From positions 1-25,906 of the IMG/VR virus record IMGVR_UViG_3300017991_001369: a stretch of 25,906 bases of DNA; one strand, written 5' to 3'. Made by a program: the position numbers and the translations under genes. The notes beneath the pieces were generated by a model, which was not told where the DNA came from, ran no database searches, and saw only the letters and a list, made by a program, of their open reading frames with translations. Shown piece by piece: positions 16,378-24,297 of this stretch (positions within the stretch are counted from its first letter, which is position 1; every line of letters starts with the position of its first letter). The DNA is from a virus.

Positions 16378-18064
16378 TGGAAGAGTCTCCTTGTGGGCCT
16401 AAGTATATGAACGAATCCTGTTGTAGCCCCATCCGTTTTTTTCGGTTGGCTCGCCACTTGACCCACCAGGGTTCGTCTTCTACCTGAACAGGGGGTTTGT
16501 GATAACGGGGTCTGAAGGCGGCGAGGTACTCCATGCACTGGACAAGGTGGGTGTCGCCCTTTGTAACAGGCTGGTCGGTGACAATGGCAGTCCCGGCTAC
16601 GAAGTTGACCCGCTTGCGGTAACGCTTGATTTCCCGCTCTAGGTCGGGCAGGGAGTGGTAGAGAACCCTGAAGAGCGGGCTGCCGCTGGGTCGGATATGC
16701 AGCGAGTTCCGGGTTGCCTCCGTTCTGGCGGGTATGTCATCGCAACCGGCTATGAAGGAGTGCCCGGTGGTTTCGCTGCGGATTCCGCGCTTGACCAGTT
16801 GCTCTGTGTATTGCTCGACGGGCAGGCGTCCCGAGCCGATGTCCCGAATCCTGCCGCCATGAGCGTCGATGATGAATGCCTGGAAGGGGTGTTTGACCTT
16901 GCCTGCAAACTTCTCTCCGAAAATCTGGGCATTGCAATGCCGTATGTAGAGTTGGTCATACAGCAAGACGAATTCTTCAGACGGCGGTACTGCGGCGAAC
17001 AGCACTGCGGTAACTGAATGCCCGGGGTCGATTACCGCATAGCGGCACCAATCGTTGGGGATTTGGCCGTCTGGCAGTTCTGTACGCTCCATCCCATGCA
17101 CCCGCATATCGAAGTTGGGGTACATGAGGATGCTGTCGGTGATGAAATCACCCTCAGATCGCATCCGCAGAATATCTTCGCCGCTGGCTGCCCACCGCTC
17201 GATGGACTTCCGTTTTTCATCTTCATCTAGGTGCGGGTTGTCGAGCATCCGCAGTTTGAACTGGACGATGTCCGGGTTTTCTGGATTAGCCTCCAGTACC
17301 GCATCTGCCCGCTCTTTCAGATTCAAAAGCGCATTATTCGTTGAATGGGGCATGGCTGACCAGCAAAGCACCCCTTTGCGGTCAACGAGCCTCGCCTGCA
17401 TTTCGGGAACCCAGGACTCAGAATTCAAGTCTTCGTCGAAATGGCACCTGTCGCAAGAAAATCCTTGCGGGGGTTCCCCTTCAGAACTAAAGAAATAGAT
17501 TTGCCACCCGTTGTGCATAATGCAGTGCTGTATGTACTTGGCAGACTTCAGCACCCAAGATCGCTTAGAGACGAGTCGGGCAGGGATGAGGGGCGGGGCA
17601 GGGCGGCACTGATCCTTGCGGTCGGCATCTGTGTTCGGATTGTATGCCCGCCATTCCTTCGTCTCTAAGTCTTTGATGATCTTGTAAGCCCCCTTTTCAA
17701 ATAGTAGGGGGTATACGGTTAGACCAATATGCCGCCAATCTTTCCCGATAATCACAAGTACCCCGTTTTCCTTCGGGTACTTGTTGTAGGGGTCTTGCCC
17801 AGTAACAGCCCTGGCGTCTTCCACAAACGTACACAGGGATTTGCCTGACCGATTGCCGCCGATCACCAAGATTTCATGGGCGCGGCATTCATGAATCTTC
17901 TGCTGGGTCGGGGTCGGCTGGTATAGCCTCAGACCCTCCAGCCTTCTTTCCCTCAGTTCGGACTGAATCGACTTGATCTCGTCCTTCTGAAATTCGGTCA
18001 GGGAGGGCGGGGATGGAATGATCGGTGGTGTCGGAATCTGGGGATGGCGGGAGGGCTTTGGCAT
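16370..18064 (-). CDS. terL: Terminase large subunit (564 aa)
   Basis: This is the ATP-driven DNA packaging motor. The ATPase domain has Walker A GGNRSGKS (69-76), a Walker B-like C-H-F-D-E-D (207-212) and a coupling motif region W-S-A-M-P-H-S-T (235-242). The RNase H-like nuclease domain has acidic residues in V-I-D-P-G-H (D345), I-I-D-A-H-G (D399) and K-G-D-T-H-L-V-Q (D503), as expected for the metal site. The length is ordinary for the family. An AAGGGG Shine-Dalgarno sits about 10 bases before the ATG, inside the upstream zinc-ribbon gene, which overlaps the first 59 codons in another frame. The first 20 residues are proline-rich and outside the core. It should dock on the portal encoded two genes downstream. 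Confidence 0.95.
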   Translation of the reverse strand: MPKPSRHPQIPTPPIIPSPPSLTEFQKDEIKSIQSELRERRLEGLRLYQPTPTQQKIHECRAHEILVIGGNRSGKSLCTFVEDARAVTGQDPYNKYPKENGVLVIIGKDWRHIGLTVYPLLFEKGAYKIIKDLETKEWRAYNPNTDADRKDQCRPAPPLIPARLVSKRSWVLKSAKYIQHCIMHNGWQIYFFSSEGEPPQGFSCDRCHFDEDLNSESWVPEMQARLVDRKGVLCWSAMPHSTNNALLNLKERADAVLEANPENPDIVQFKLRMLDNPHLDEDEKRKSIERWAASGEDILRMRSEGDFITDSILMYPNFDMRVHGMERTELPDGQIPNDWCRYAVIDPGHSVTAVLFAAVPPSEEFVLLYDQLYIRHCNAQIFGEKFAGKVKHPFQAFIIDAHGGRIRDIGSGRLPVEQYTEQLVKRGIRSETTGHSFIAGCDDIPARTEATRNSLHIRPSGSPLFRVLYHSLPDLEREIKRYRKRVNFVAGTAIVTDQPVTKGDTHLVQCMEYLAAFRPRYHKPPVQVEDEPWWVKWRANRKKRMGLQQDSFIYLGPQGDSSNE

Positions 18065-18554
18065 CTAGGGTAATCCCCTTATATGTCTGGATGGCTTGCT
18101 GGAACCGGGCATCCAACTCCGCTTCGAGTTCTTCTTCAGTCCAGAGGCTAAGAGGCTTCTTGGCACCGCCAACCTCTACGTTCTTGGAAACCAGCCTTGT
18201 AATAGTCTCGATCAGTTTGTTTCTAGCAGACGATCCTGGCGGCGAATCATAGTATTGTTTGACCAGAATTGAGGCGAATCCAGAGACACCACCGAAATAC
18301 TGGAAGACCCTTTCCAGCACTTCGGCAGAGTGCGGGATATTGCTGCCGCCATTGGTGGCAATTTCGGCGAACAGATCGACGCCAGCGGACTCAATCTTGG
18401 CAAGTCTCTTCGCCCGCCGAGCCTGCTTTCGTTCAGCCTGTTTCTTCTGTTGCTGTAAAAGACAGAGTTTGCAAGTAGACGGTGCCTTTTTGCTCCAGTT
18501 TTCGGGAGCATCGTCATACTCGTTGGCACAAACGCCGCAAGTCTTTTTGCCCAT
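17889..18554 (-). CDS. Probable terminase small subunit with N-terminal zinc ribbon (221 aa)
   Basis: The N-terminus has C6-x2-C9 and C28-x2-C31, a four-cysteine zinc-binding pattern, followed by a basic helix (KKQAERKQARRAKRLAKIE). Residues 50-160 are helical (VLERVFQYFGG, then ARNKLIETITRL and TEEELEAELDARF). Position immediately before the large terminase and a DNA-binding-like N-terminus suggest the small subunit that recognises the packaging site; I cannot match it to a small-subunit family by sequence. Residues 164-221 overlap the start of the terminase in another frame and are low-complexity (Pro, Asp, Ser). There is no ordinary Shine-Dalgarno between the hairpin at 18565-18597 and the ATG; a G-rich stretch in that hairpin may serve. 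Confidence 0.68.
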   Translation of the reverse strand: MGKKTCGVCANEYDDAPENWSKKAPSTCKLCLLQQQKKQAERKQARRAKRLAKIESAGVDLFAEIATNGGSNIPHSAEVLERVFQYFGGVSGFASILVKQYYDSPPGSSARNKLIETITRLVSKNVEVGGAKKPLSLWTEEELEAELDARFQQAIQTYKGITLDAKALPPSPDSDTTDHSIPALPDRISEGRDQVDSVRTEGKKAGGSEAIPADPDPAEDS

Positions 18555-18564
18555 GCCGATAGCA

Positions 18565-18597
18565 TAACACCCCCCCGGGGCAACCGGAGGGGTGTTA
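18565..18597 (-). promoter_or_regulatory. Strong hairpin between the capsid genes and the terminase genes
   Basis: A perfect 9-bp inverted repeat (TAACACCCC / GGGGTGTTA) at 18565-18573 and 18589-18597 encloses a further 4-bp CCGG/CCGG pairing with a five-base loop and one mismatch, about 13 paired positions in all. In the minus-strand transcript it lies about 30 bases after the decoration-protein stop and ends 10 bases before the ATG of the zinc-ribbon gene. No U tract follows, so it is not a classical intrinsic terminator. It could attenuate transcription, protect mRNA ends, or cover the G-rich ribosome site of the next gene. Confidence 0.65.
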
Positions 18598-18626
18598 GCG
18601 GACGTTACAGAGAAGCGTTGTGGTGG

Positions 18627-19322
18627 TCAGGCCCAGCCAACCCCGTTGGTAAAGACCCGCACCGTAGCACCGGCAGAAGCAGCGGTGCCGCCGAGAGTCT
18701 GGTCGTAGGTGGCCGGATCAATCGTCCCGAACGCCTGACCAATCACCACACTTTCAGCATTACCGGTGGCAACCGGGAGAATGTTGGTGGCAGCAGTCAC
18801 CTTTCCGGGGTCTGCGCCAGCCGGGGAAACCCGAACTGCCGCACCGGGGTTGATCGCTCCACCGACAATCTTCTTCAGGTTGGCTGGCCCCTTAAAGACC
18901 AACCAGACGATGTCGTTAGCCCGCACAGTGCCGGTCAGGTACTCGTCAAGGAACGCGACCCGCTTGCCGGTCACAACGTCGGCACTGGTAGCCTTCGCGG
19001 TGAACTCGGCAGTGCCGGTCATTCCAGACGCAGCCTTGAGGACGTAAGCCTGACCGGAATCCGCACCGTCGCGGTTGGCATTCAGGACGGTACTTTCGTT
19101 AGCGGGCTTGAACCGAGCCGCTACGCAGTACACCAGTTCGTTGGACAGGCGAGTCTTGGCAACAGGGTGAATGTCCTGAAACGCCTTGACCTGACCGACG
19201 ATCTCGCTGCCAGCGGCAGGAACCCCATTGGCGTAGGAGTCACCGCTGGAATACTCAATGGCTTCCCCATTGAGAAGAGTGGTGCCGCGAGTGAAAGGGG
19301 GGTCGCTAAAAAGCGATGACAT
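18627..19322 (-). CDS. Probable capsid decoration / head-stabilising protein (231 aa)
   Basis: The protein starts MSSLFSDPPFTRGTTLLNGE and is rich in Gly, Ala, Thr and Val with few charged helices, as in small beta-barrel capsid cement proteins. The second half has repeated short strands around glycines, such as IVGGAINPGAAVRVSPAGAD and ESVVIGQAFGTIDPAT. Residues 75-125 hold one K-R-V-A-F-L-D strand. No enzyme motif or membrane segment is present. GAGG lies 8 bases before the ATG. It is encoded 12 bases downstream of the major capsid protein, the usual place for decoration proteins. The role is inferred from composition and position. Another virion role, such as head fibre, is possible. Confidence 0.7.
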   Translation of the reverse strand: MSSLFSDPPFTRGTTLLNGEAIEYSSGDSYANGVPAAGSEIVGQVKAFQDIHPVAKTRLSNELVYCVAARFKPANESTVLNANRDGADSGQAYVLKAASGMTGTAEFTAKATSADVVTGKRVAFLDEYLTGTVRANDIVWLVFKGPANLKKIVGGAINPGAAVRVSPAGADPGKVTAATNILPVATGNAESVVIGQAFGTIDPATYDQTLGGTAASAGATVRVFTNGVGWA

Positions 19323-19334
19323 TTGGTGTACCTC

Positions 19335-20480
19335 TTATTGGTCGGGGCCGTCAGTGAGAAGGAAGAAGTTCCGAGGACTACGAAAACGCAGGTTCCCGAG
19401 GACGCTACAGGAATACCTATATGACTGTAGTTCCTCGTTAAAGAACGGCCCCTCCGCAGTAAACAACTGCGACTCAAGGCAGTGCATCTCCATGTTTCCG
19501 ATGGAGATTCCGTAGCCCTGGCCTGCCGGAACCGAATACTCCGACGCAATTTCGACCCCGTCCTGCTCGAAGACATCAGTAAACCCGTATGCCCGTAGGC
19601 CGGTCGAGCGGGTCACAATCGCCCGTTCGCTGCTGCTAAGGCGATTGAGGTACTGAATGTAGAGGTTGCGGTCGAGAATCACCATGTCAATGGCCGATTC
19701 CCTGGTGTCATTGCGCTTGGTCTGGAAAATTCCTTCGCGAGTAGCCTCGACGCAGTTCTCTTTCCAGGAGTTGCCGTTCGGAACTCCGAAGCCAGTGCTG
19801 TTGTAATTGATGAGGATCGGCGAGTAAAAGTCCGCTTCTGGATCAACAGGGCAAACCGGCCAAGTGCTGGTGCCACTCAGCCGCCCGCCACCGTAGTAGC
19901 CGAGGTTCGTCCGCAGGCCCGCGTAAGTATCGTCGGGCAGGAGGAACTTATCATCGACATTGGCATTCCGGGCCTTGAACGGGTCGGTGGTCTGGCTGGT
20001 GTCGATGGACTGATTGGAGTGCCCGGTGAAACTACCAAGCCCATGAAAGTCATTTTCATGGCCCGGGGCATTCCCATCCGCGTAGACCTGAAAAGCAAGA
20101 TGCTGTTCGAGGGACTCCTGCAACCGGGTAGCCATACCGGAGGCGACGTTAACCAAAGCCTCCTGGTTCCGGTTCTCCAACATCTCCCTACGATAAATAC
20201 TGTCTGTGGTTACGAAGCCGCGCCAAGGGAGTTCCGCTCGCTTCCAGAGCGACTGTCGAGAAAAGGTTCTAGGAGTATCGCCCGTATTACCGGAAACAGG
20301 GGTATTGCGATAACGGACATTCCAGTCCATCCCGCGCCCCGATTGATTCATCATGACGTTGCCGCTGGCTTCCAGGGCGGCAAACACCTTGAACTTACGG
20401 AAAGTAGCCAGTTCCTCTTCCCGCAGGTGATTTACGATAGTCGTTCCGATAACCCGCGACCAATCGGTAGGAGAAGCCAT
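19335..20480 (-). CDS. Major capsid protein (381 aa)
   Basis: Position directly after a scaffold-type gene, plus length, supports this call. The N-terminal region has WSRVIGTTIVNHLREEELATF, then R-G-M-D-W-N-V-R-Y-R-N-T-P-V and a LPWRGFVTTDSIYRREMLEN segment followed by an amphipathic helix (GMATRLQESLEQHLAFQVY), an arrangement like the N-arm, E-loop and spine helix of HK97-fold capsids. A later FQTKRNDTRESAIDMVILD segment and SEYSVPAGQGYGISIGN fit the P- and A-domains. GGAAAGG lies about 11 bases before the ATG. The protein would assemble around the scaffold and be stabilised by the next gene's product. The fold is inferred, not proved. Confidence 0.85.
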   Translation of the reverse strand: MASPTDWSRVIGTTIVNHLREEELATFRKFKVFAALEASGNVMMNQSGRGMDWNVRYRNTPVSGNTGDTPRTFSRQSLWKRAELPWRGFVTTDSIYRREMLENRNQEALVNVASGMATRLQESLEQHLAFQVYADGNAPGHENDFHGLGSFTGHSNQSIDTSQTTDPFKARNANVDDKFLLPDDTYAGLRTNLGYYGGGRLSGTSTWPVCPVDPEADFYSPILINYNSTGFGVPNGNSWKENCVEATREGIFQTKRNDTRESAIDMVILDRNLYIQYLNRLSSSERAIVTRSTGLRAYGFTDVFEQDGVEIASEYSVPAGQGYGISIGNMEMHCLESQLFTAEGPFFNEELQSYRYSCSVLGNLRFRSPRNFFLLTDGPDQ

Positions 20481-20499
20481 GTCTTTCTGTACCTTTCCG

Positions 20500-21579
20500 C
20501 TATTCCAAGTTGGAAATGCCTTGCGCTCTTAGGTCAGCCTTCAAGCGTTCGGCGAAAGTGAGGGGGCGTTGGGGAACTCTGGAGTCGGTGGTTGCTGCGG
20601 AGTTGCGAGGAGCGGTGCGTTTCGCTTGCGTCCTCAGAAACTCCATATTGCGTTGAGCCTGCTGCTGCTGCTGATTTTGCTGCGGTGCGGGCTGCGGTGC
20701 GGGTGCTGCTTGCTGTGGGGCTGGTGCTTGCTGCTGAAACTGCTGAACTACTTGCAATGCCAAGTCTCGTTCAAGTTTGGCGACTGCGTAGTCCCATCGA
20801 GCCTCGGGATCGGAAATGCCCATTCCCTTAGCGTCTTCAATGTATTTCTGGACTATGACCCCTTCGCGAGATGCAATCTTTTTTTCAGGGTCTTGGTATA
20901 GCCACTCAGCATTTTCTTGCTCGATCTGCTGGACGAAATTCTCCTGACGCTGGCGGGTGATCTGCTGACTCACCATCTGCTCTGCCCGTTGGGTGGCAAT
21001 TTGCTCCACCATCGGGCCTAACGCCTGCTCGGGATTGTCGAGGAATTTGCGGGCGAAATCGGCCCGGTAGTTCATCCATTCCGTAAGTTGGGCCTTTGCC
21101 TCAAGCGGCGCATGTTCTGCGATGGTTTCGCGGCCTTCAGCATCGCGGACGAGGTATTGCTTGTAGGAGTCTTTGAGTTGCGGAGGCGACCACCAACTGG
21201 GCTTTTCCGGTTCCGGCTGCGGCGCAGCCTGCTGCTGTGCCGGTGCCTGCTGTGCTTCCCGCCACTTCTGGAACGCTTCCCGCTGCGGGAGATACTCGGA
21301 AACCACCGGGACGAGTTGCTGATACTGCTGGAGTGCCCGGGTCGCGGCCTGCTCCCGCTGCATGGTTTCGTACAAGTTTTGGGCAATTTGCCGATCATCC
21401 ATCCCCTGGAACTGCGGCAAGTCCCGGAAGCCAGCGTAGTAATCTTCGGGTGCTTGCTGCGTAGCGGCACCCTGCTCGGCAGATGCTTCGGGTGATTCGT
21501 AGCCGGAATCCTCACTGCCCGCTTCTGCGGACACATCGGCAACTTCCTCGACCTCTGCTTCCATCGTTTCTTCAGACAT
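20500..21579 (-). CDS. Capsid assembly scaffold protein (359 aa)
   Basis: The protein is acidic at the N-terminus (MSEETMEAEVEEVADVSAEA), then helical with Gln/Ala-rich stretches (near residues 105-120 and 275-305, for example QQNQQQQQAQ) and ends in an amphipathic helix with FAERLKADLRAQGIS. This composition, the lack of cysteines and the location just before the capsid gene fit scaffolds, whose C-terminal helix often binds the capsid protein. An ATG 26 codons further upstream exists but lies in the end of the preceding gene; the ATG at 21579 is preferred because AGGTGA precedes it and the upstream stop is only 4 bases away. The CAG-rich DNA gives long CTG runs on the plus strand. Confidence 0.85.
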   Translation of the reverse strand: MSEETMEAEVEEVADVSAEAGSEDSGYESPEASAEQGAATQQAPEDYYAGFRDLPQFQGMDDRQIAQNLYETMQREQAATRALQQYQQLVPVVSEYLPQREAFQKWREAQQAPAQQQAAPQPEPEKPSWWSPPQLKDSYKQYLVRDAEGRETIAEHAPLEAKAQLTEWMNYRADFARKFLDNPEQALGPMVEQIATQRAEQMVSQQITRQRQENFVQQIEQENAEWLYQDPEKKIASREGVIVQKYIEDAKGMGISDPEARWDYAVAKLERDLALQVVQQFQQQAPAPQQAAPAPQPAPQQNQQQQQAQRNMEFLRTQAKRTAPRNSAATTDSRVPQRPLTFAERLKADLRAQGISNLE

Positions 21580-21583
21580 TGTC

Positions 21584-23335
21584 TCACCTGTTTCTCGGTA
21601 GGGTGCGAACGCGACCTGTTGGTATTTTGCGTTTCGGATTGCGTTTGCGGAAGTCACTTATATCAGTGACGGTGTCTTGCCTATCAGAAGACCAATCTTC
21701 AAACAACGAACGGTATCTTGGACTGTCGGCTTGAGGCGTCTGGCCGTACTCGTCGCGAATAGGGTTGTTCGGGTCTGGGTCTGATAGGTAACCCTGCATT
21801 GTTTGCGGGGTCATCGACAACGAAATGCCGGTGTTGTAGCCCATTTCCCCCTTTACATCACCAAATTCTGCCTTGGCGGCTGCCCTTCCAGAACGCGCTA
21901 GGTTTTGGAGAATTGGCACACGCGCCCGCGCGTTCAGGCCAAGGCTGCCAACGCCGGTCAAGGCAGCCACACCCGCATTAATAGGGTCGCCCGCGATGCC
22001 CGGGACAACCATCAGTGCGTCATTGAATGCTGCCGTTGAGTGAAACGGCACAATCGGGCCGTCTGCCCCGGGGTCAGAACTCGGCTCGGGAGCGTTTTCT
22101 GGCCGATCTGTCGGGCCAAACCAGGGATTGGCGGGGTCGTTGCTGGTCGTATCTCCTGCCCAGACCTGCGCGTTAGTCGGGATTTCTTGCAGACCTTGAT
22201 TCAAATACCTTATCCACATAGGCAGTCTGGCCGACACTTGCCGCCAGTCATCGCCCTCTAGTTTCGCTCCCCTCACCCGAAGGTCGTTGATTTCGTCCGC
22301 AGTACCTTCTGGCCGGATAGGAGTCAACCGGTCAATGTCGTTTAGGACATCGACGAATGCCCCCCGCTCATCTCGGTTGAAGTTGTTCATCATGACAGGG
22401 GTGGTCAAGTACCGCGTTGCCCTGCCGTACATTGTGTTTCCGCTTTCCGACTTCTGGCCTAATCCAGAAGCGGTCATGGCACTGAACTGGGGCAGGTAAC
22501 TGCCGGATGCCCAATCGTTGAAGAACCTGGGGTCTTGGCGTTGCGCGTACCGCATCACCTCCATGGTGTAATCGAGGGCACTGCCGGGGTCGGGCGACAT
22601 TATGAAGCCCGCCTGCTTGCGGGCGATCTGGTCGCCAGGAAGTGAGTCAGGGCGAGTTGAACTCAAGGATGTGAATGGAAGATTTTCATACGCGACACCC
22701 AAGCCCGCACCAATGAGATTGATGGCGGCACCCTGGAGCGGCTCGGGGCTATGCAACCCTGTCTGGAAGGTGGCGAAAAGGTTGTAATCCAGCAGTTTCT
22801 TGGCGGCGTCTACCCCTGTGTCGGTAAGCCGCCAATCCGCGTTCGCCCGGTTGCGGAAACTGGGGTCTTGCCGGAAGGACTCTGCCTCCTCTGGTGTTAC
22901 CCCGGTATCGGGACGGTCATCCCCGATGATTGATGTGTCCCGCATCCAAGACAGGAAGTCGTTGACCATCGTCTGGGCAAGTTGCTCGCCCTCGGGGGAT
23001 ACGTTGATCGGGGGTTTGATGCCAAGAATCTTGGCTCGGAACAGCGGAGCGACTTCTTTGATGCTCGCCCGCATACGCGCGCGGGCCTCTTCAGAGCGGC
23101 TTGCCAGCCAGGGGGCTAGGTAAGCGTCCAGTTTGGGGCCAGCCATGCCCAAAAAATCCATGTGCTTGGCGTACTCTGGTGTGCCGTAGAGCGAACTACG
23201 CTCATACCACTCTTCCCAATTGCGGTCAGAGTAGCGACCACCAGAGTCGGATTTGTACAGGTCTGGCGAAAAGTAATCGACGGCGGGCTGGACTACGTTG
23301 TTCGCTATTCCAAGTACAAAGTCTTCGTAGTTCAT
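21584..23335 (-). CDS. Unrecognised virion-module protein (583 aa)
   Basis: I do not recognise this protein. Residues 1-100 are Trp/Tyr-rich and charged (YSDRNWEEWYERSSLYG). A hydrophobic Gly/Ala/Leu segment near 205-215 (NLIGAGLGVAYENL) and another at about 450-480 (MVVPGIAGDPINAGVAALTG) may contact membranes or pack in a coat. The last 20 residues are strongly basic (RKRNPKRKIPTGRVRTLPRN). The start shares a base with the previous stop (TGATG). Its stop is 4 bases from the scaffold start. Lying upstream of the scaffold suggests a capsid-internal or assembly protein. Hydrophobic patches plus a basic tail would also suit an ejection protein packaged via the scaffold, but this is inference. 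Confidence 0.8.
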   Translation of the reverse strand: MNYEDFVLGIANNVVQPAVDYFSPDLYKSDSGGRYSDRNWEEWYERSSLYGTPEYAKHMDFLGMAGPKLDAYLAPWLASRSEEARARMRASIKEVAPLFRAKILGIKPPINVSPEGEQLAQTMVNDFLSWMRDTSIIGDDRPDTGVTPEEAESFRQDPSFRNRANADWRLTDTGVDAAKKLLDYNLFATFQTGLHSPEPLQGAAINLIGAGLGVAYENLPFTSLSSTRPDSLPGDQIARKQAGFIMSPDPGSALDYTMEVMRYAQRQDPRFFNDWASGSYLPQFSAMTASGLGQKSESGNTMYGRATRYLTTPVMMNNFNRDERGAFVDVLNDIDRLTPIRPEGTADEINDLRVRGAKLEGDDWRQVSARLPMWIRYLNQGLQEIPTNAQVWAGDTTSNDPANPWFGPTDRPENAPEPSSDPGADGPIVPFHSTAAFNDALMVVPGIAGDPINAGVAALTGVGSLGLNARARVPILQNLARSGRAAAKAEFGDVKGEMGYNTGISLSMTPQTMQGYLSDPDPNNPIRDEYGQTPQADSPRYRSLFEDWSSDRQDTVTDISDFRKRNPKRKIPTGRVRTLPRNR

Positions 23336-24297
23336 CAGTTCATCAAGCCAGACAGCGGGCCTGCTGGGTTCTGCGATGTGTTGCGGCTACCCTCGTCTCC
23401 AGGGCTTGTGTCAGACAGAAGCCCGGTGGTGATGCCGCCCAGGGTCAGAATCTCCCGGAGCCGTTGCGGCAACATTGCCTGCACTTGCGGCGGTAAAGAC
23501 AGGAGCATCCGCAGGTCGCGAAGCCGCAGGCCGGTGGGCTGGTCGATCTCGTAGTCGGGCGAATCCATGTTGTTGCGGAGCCGATCCATATTGCGTTCCA
23601 GAACGCCTTCGGCGTCCTCAACGCCCAGGTAAGACCGGCCATCTTTACGCCGCATCTCGGCCAGCACCCGATCTACCTCCATTGCGTCGTACATCTGGGT
23701 GTCGCCCTCGCGTCCGACGTAATCAGTCATAGCCCGCTCAAAGCCCTCGGCCCGCTGGCGAGCATCAATGGCTTTTTGCTTCATATCATCGACGTAGTCC
23801 CGAGTCATCCCGGCATCCCCCATGATCTCTCCTGGGATCGGGATTACGACTTGCCGGTCATCGAACTCGGTATCCCCCATTGCAGCAACGGGGAGATCGT
23901 CCATCTCATCGGGGATGGGGTCACTGACGGCAAAGTCGCCGTCGGGGAAGCGACTGTCAGTTACAACGCGACTTTCATACTCCCGGTCAGGCTCATCCGG
24001 CATAGACAGACGCCCTTCTTCTGGGAAGTCGGGGTCTTCAGTGCGGATTAGGCCGATGTCATCGTCGTAGCGGTCATAGTCGATCTCGGGGAAGTATTTC
24101 CGGTAGTCAGGCTCGTTGATGACGCTCAACTGCTGGCCGAGTTCCCGGGCATTCTCAATCGCCTGCTCAAGGTTCGCCATACCGCCGTAGTACGGGGCGA
24201 TCTGCTCACCAGTGCTGATGACCCTGCCTGTGCGGAGAGGGATTTCCTTCTTGTTGTAGACCTGGGGGCGCGGTCTTCCTCGTCCTCTTCCCATCAT
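23335..24297 (-). CDS. Unrecognised virion-module protein, acidic with basic N-terminus (about 320 aa)
   Basis: The N-terminus is basic (MMGRGRGRPRPQVYNKKEIP), the middle (about residues 60-150) is extremely rich in Asp, Glu, Pro and Tyr (PEIDYDRYDDDIGL), and the C-terminal part is helical (RMLLSLPPQVQAMLPQRLRE) with a short hydrophobic stretch near 285-300 (LTLGGITTGLL) and a Ser/Asn/Gly-rich end. No known domain is visible. Upstream in-frame codons overlap the preceding gene, so the start is the ATG at 24297 (TAATG junction) or the next codon, ATG at 24294, which has better spacing from GGAAAGG. The stop overlaps the next start (TGATG). Placement with the 583-aa gene ahead of the scaffold suggests a shared role in the head. 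Confidence 0.78.
   Translation of the reverse strand: MMGRGRGRPRPQVYNKKEIPLRTGRVISTGEQIAPYYGGMANLEQAIENARELGQQLSVINEPDYRKYFPEIDYDRYDDDIGLIRTEDPDFPEEGRLSMPDEPDREYESRVVTDSRFPDGDFAVSDPIPDEMDDLPVAAMGDTEFDDRQVVIPIPGEIMGDAGMTRDYVDDMKQKAIDARQRAEGFERAMTDYVGREGDTQMYDAMEVDRVLAEMRRKDGRSYLGVEDAEGVLERNMDRLRNNMDSPDYEIDQPTGLRLRDLRMLLSLPPQVQAMLPQRLREILTLGGITTGLLSDTSPGDEGSRNTSQNPAGPLSGLMN

Noticed and set aside
18618-19319. A 233-codon plus-strand open frame opposite the decoration protein gene
   Set aside because: It mirrors the minus-strand gene almost exactly, has no ribosome site and has a composition typical of an antisense shadow.
20640-20760. CTG/CAG triplet runs as a tandem repeat or CRISPR-like element
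   Set aside because: They encode glutamine-rich stretches of the scaffold in frame and have no spacer structure.
21580-21657. Upstream ATG giving a 385-residue scaffold
   Set aside because: The added residues overlap the end of the previous gene, while the ATG at 21579 has AGGTGA and the usual 4-base gap.
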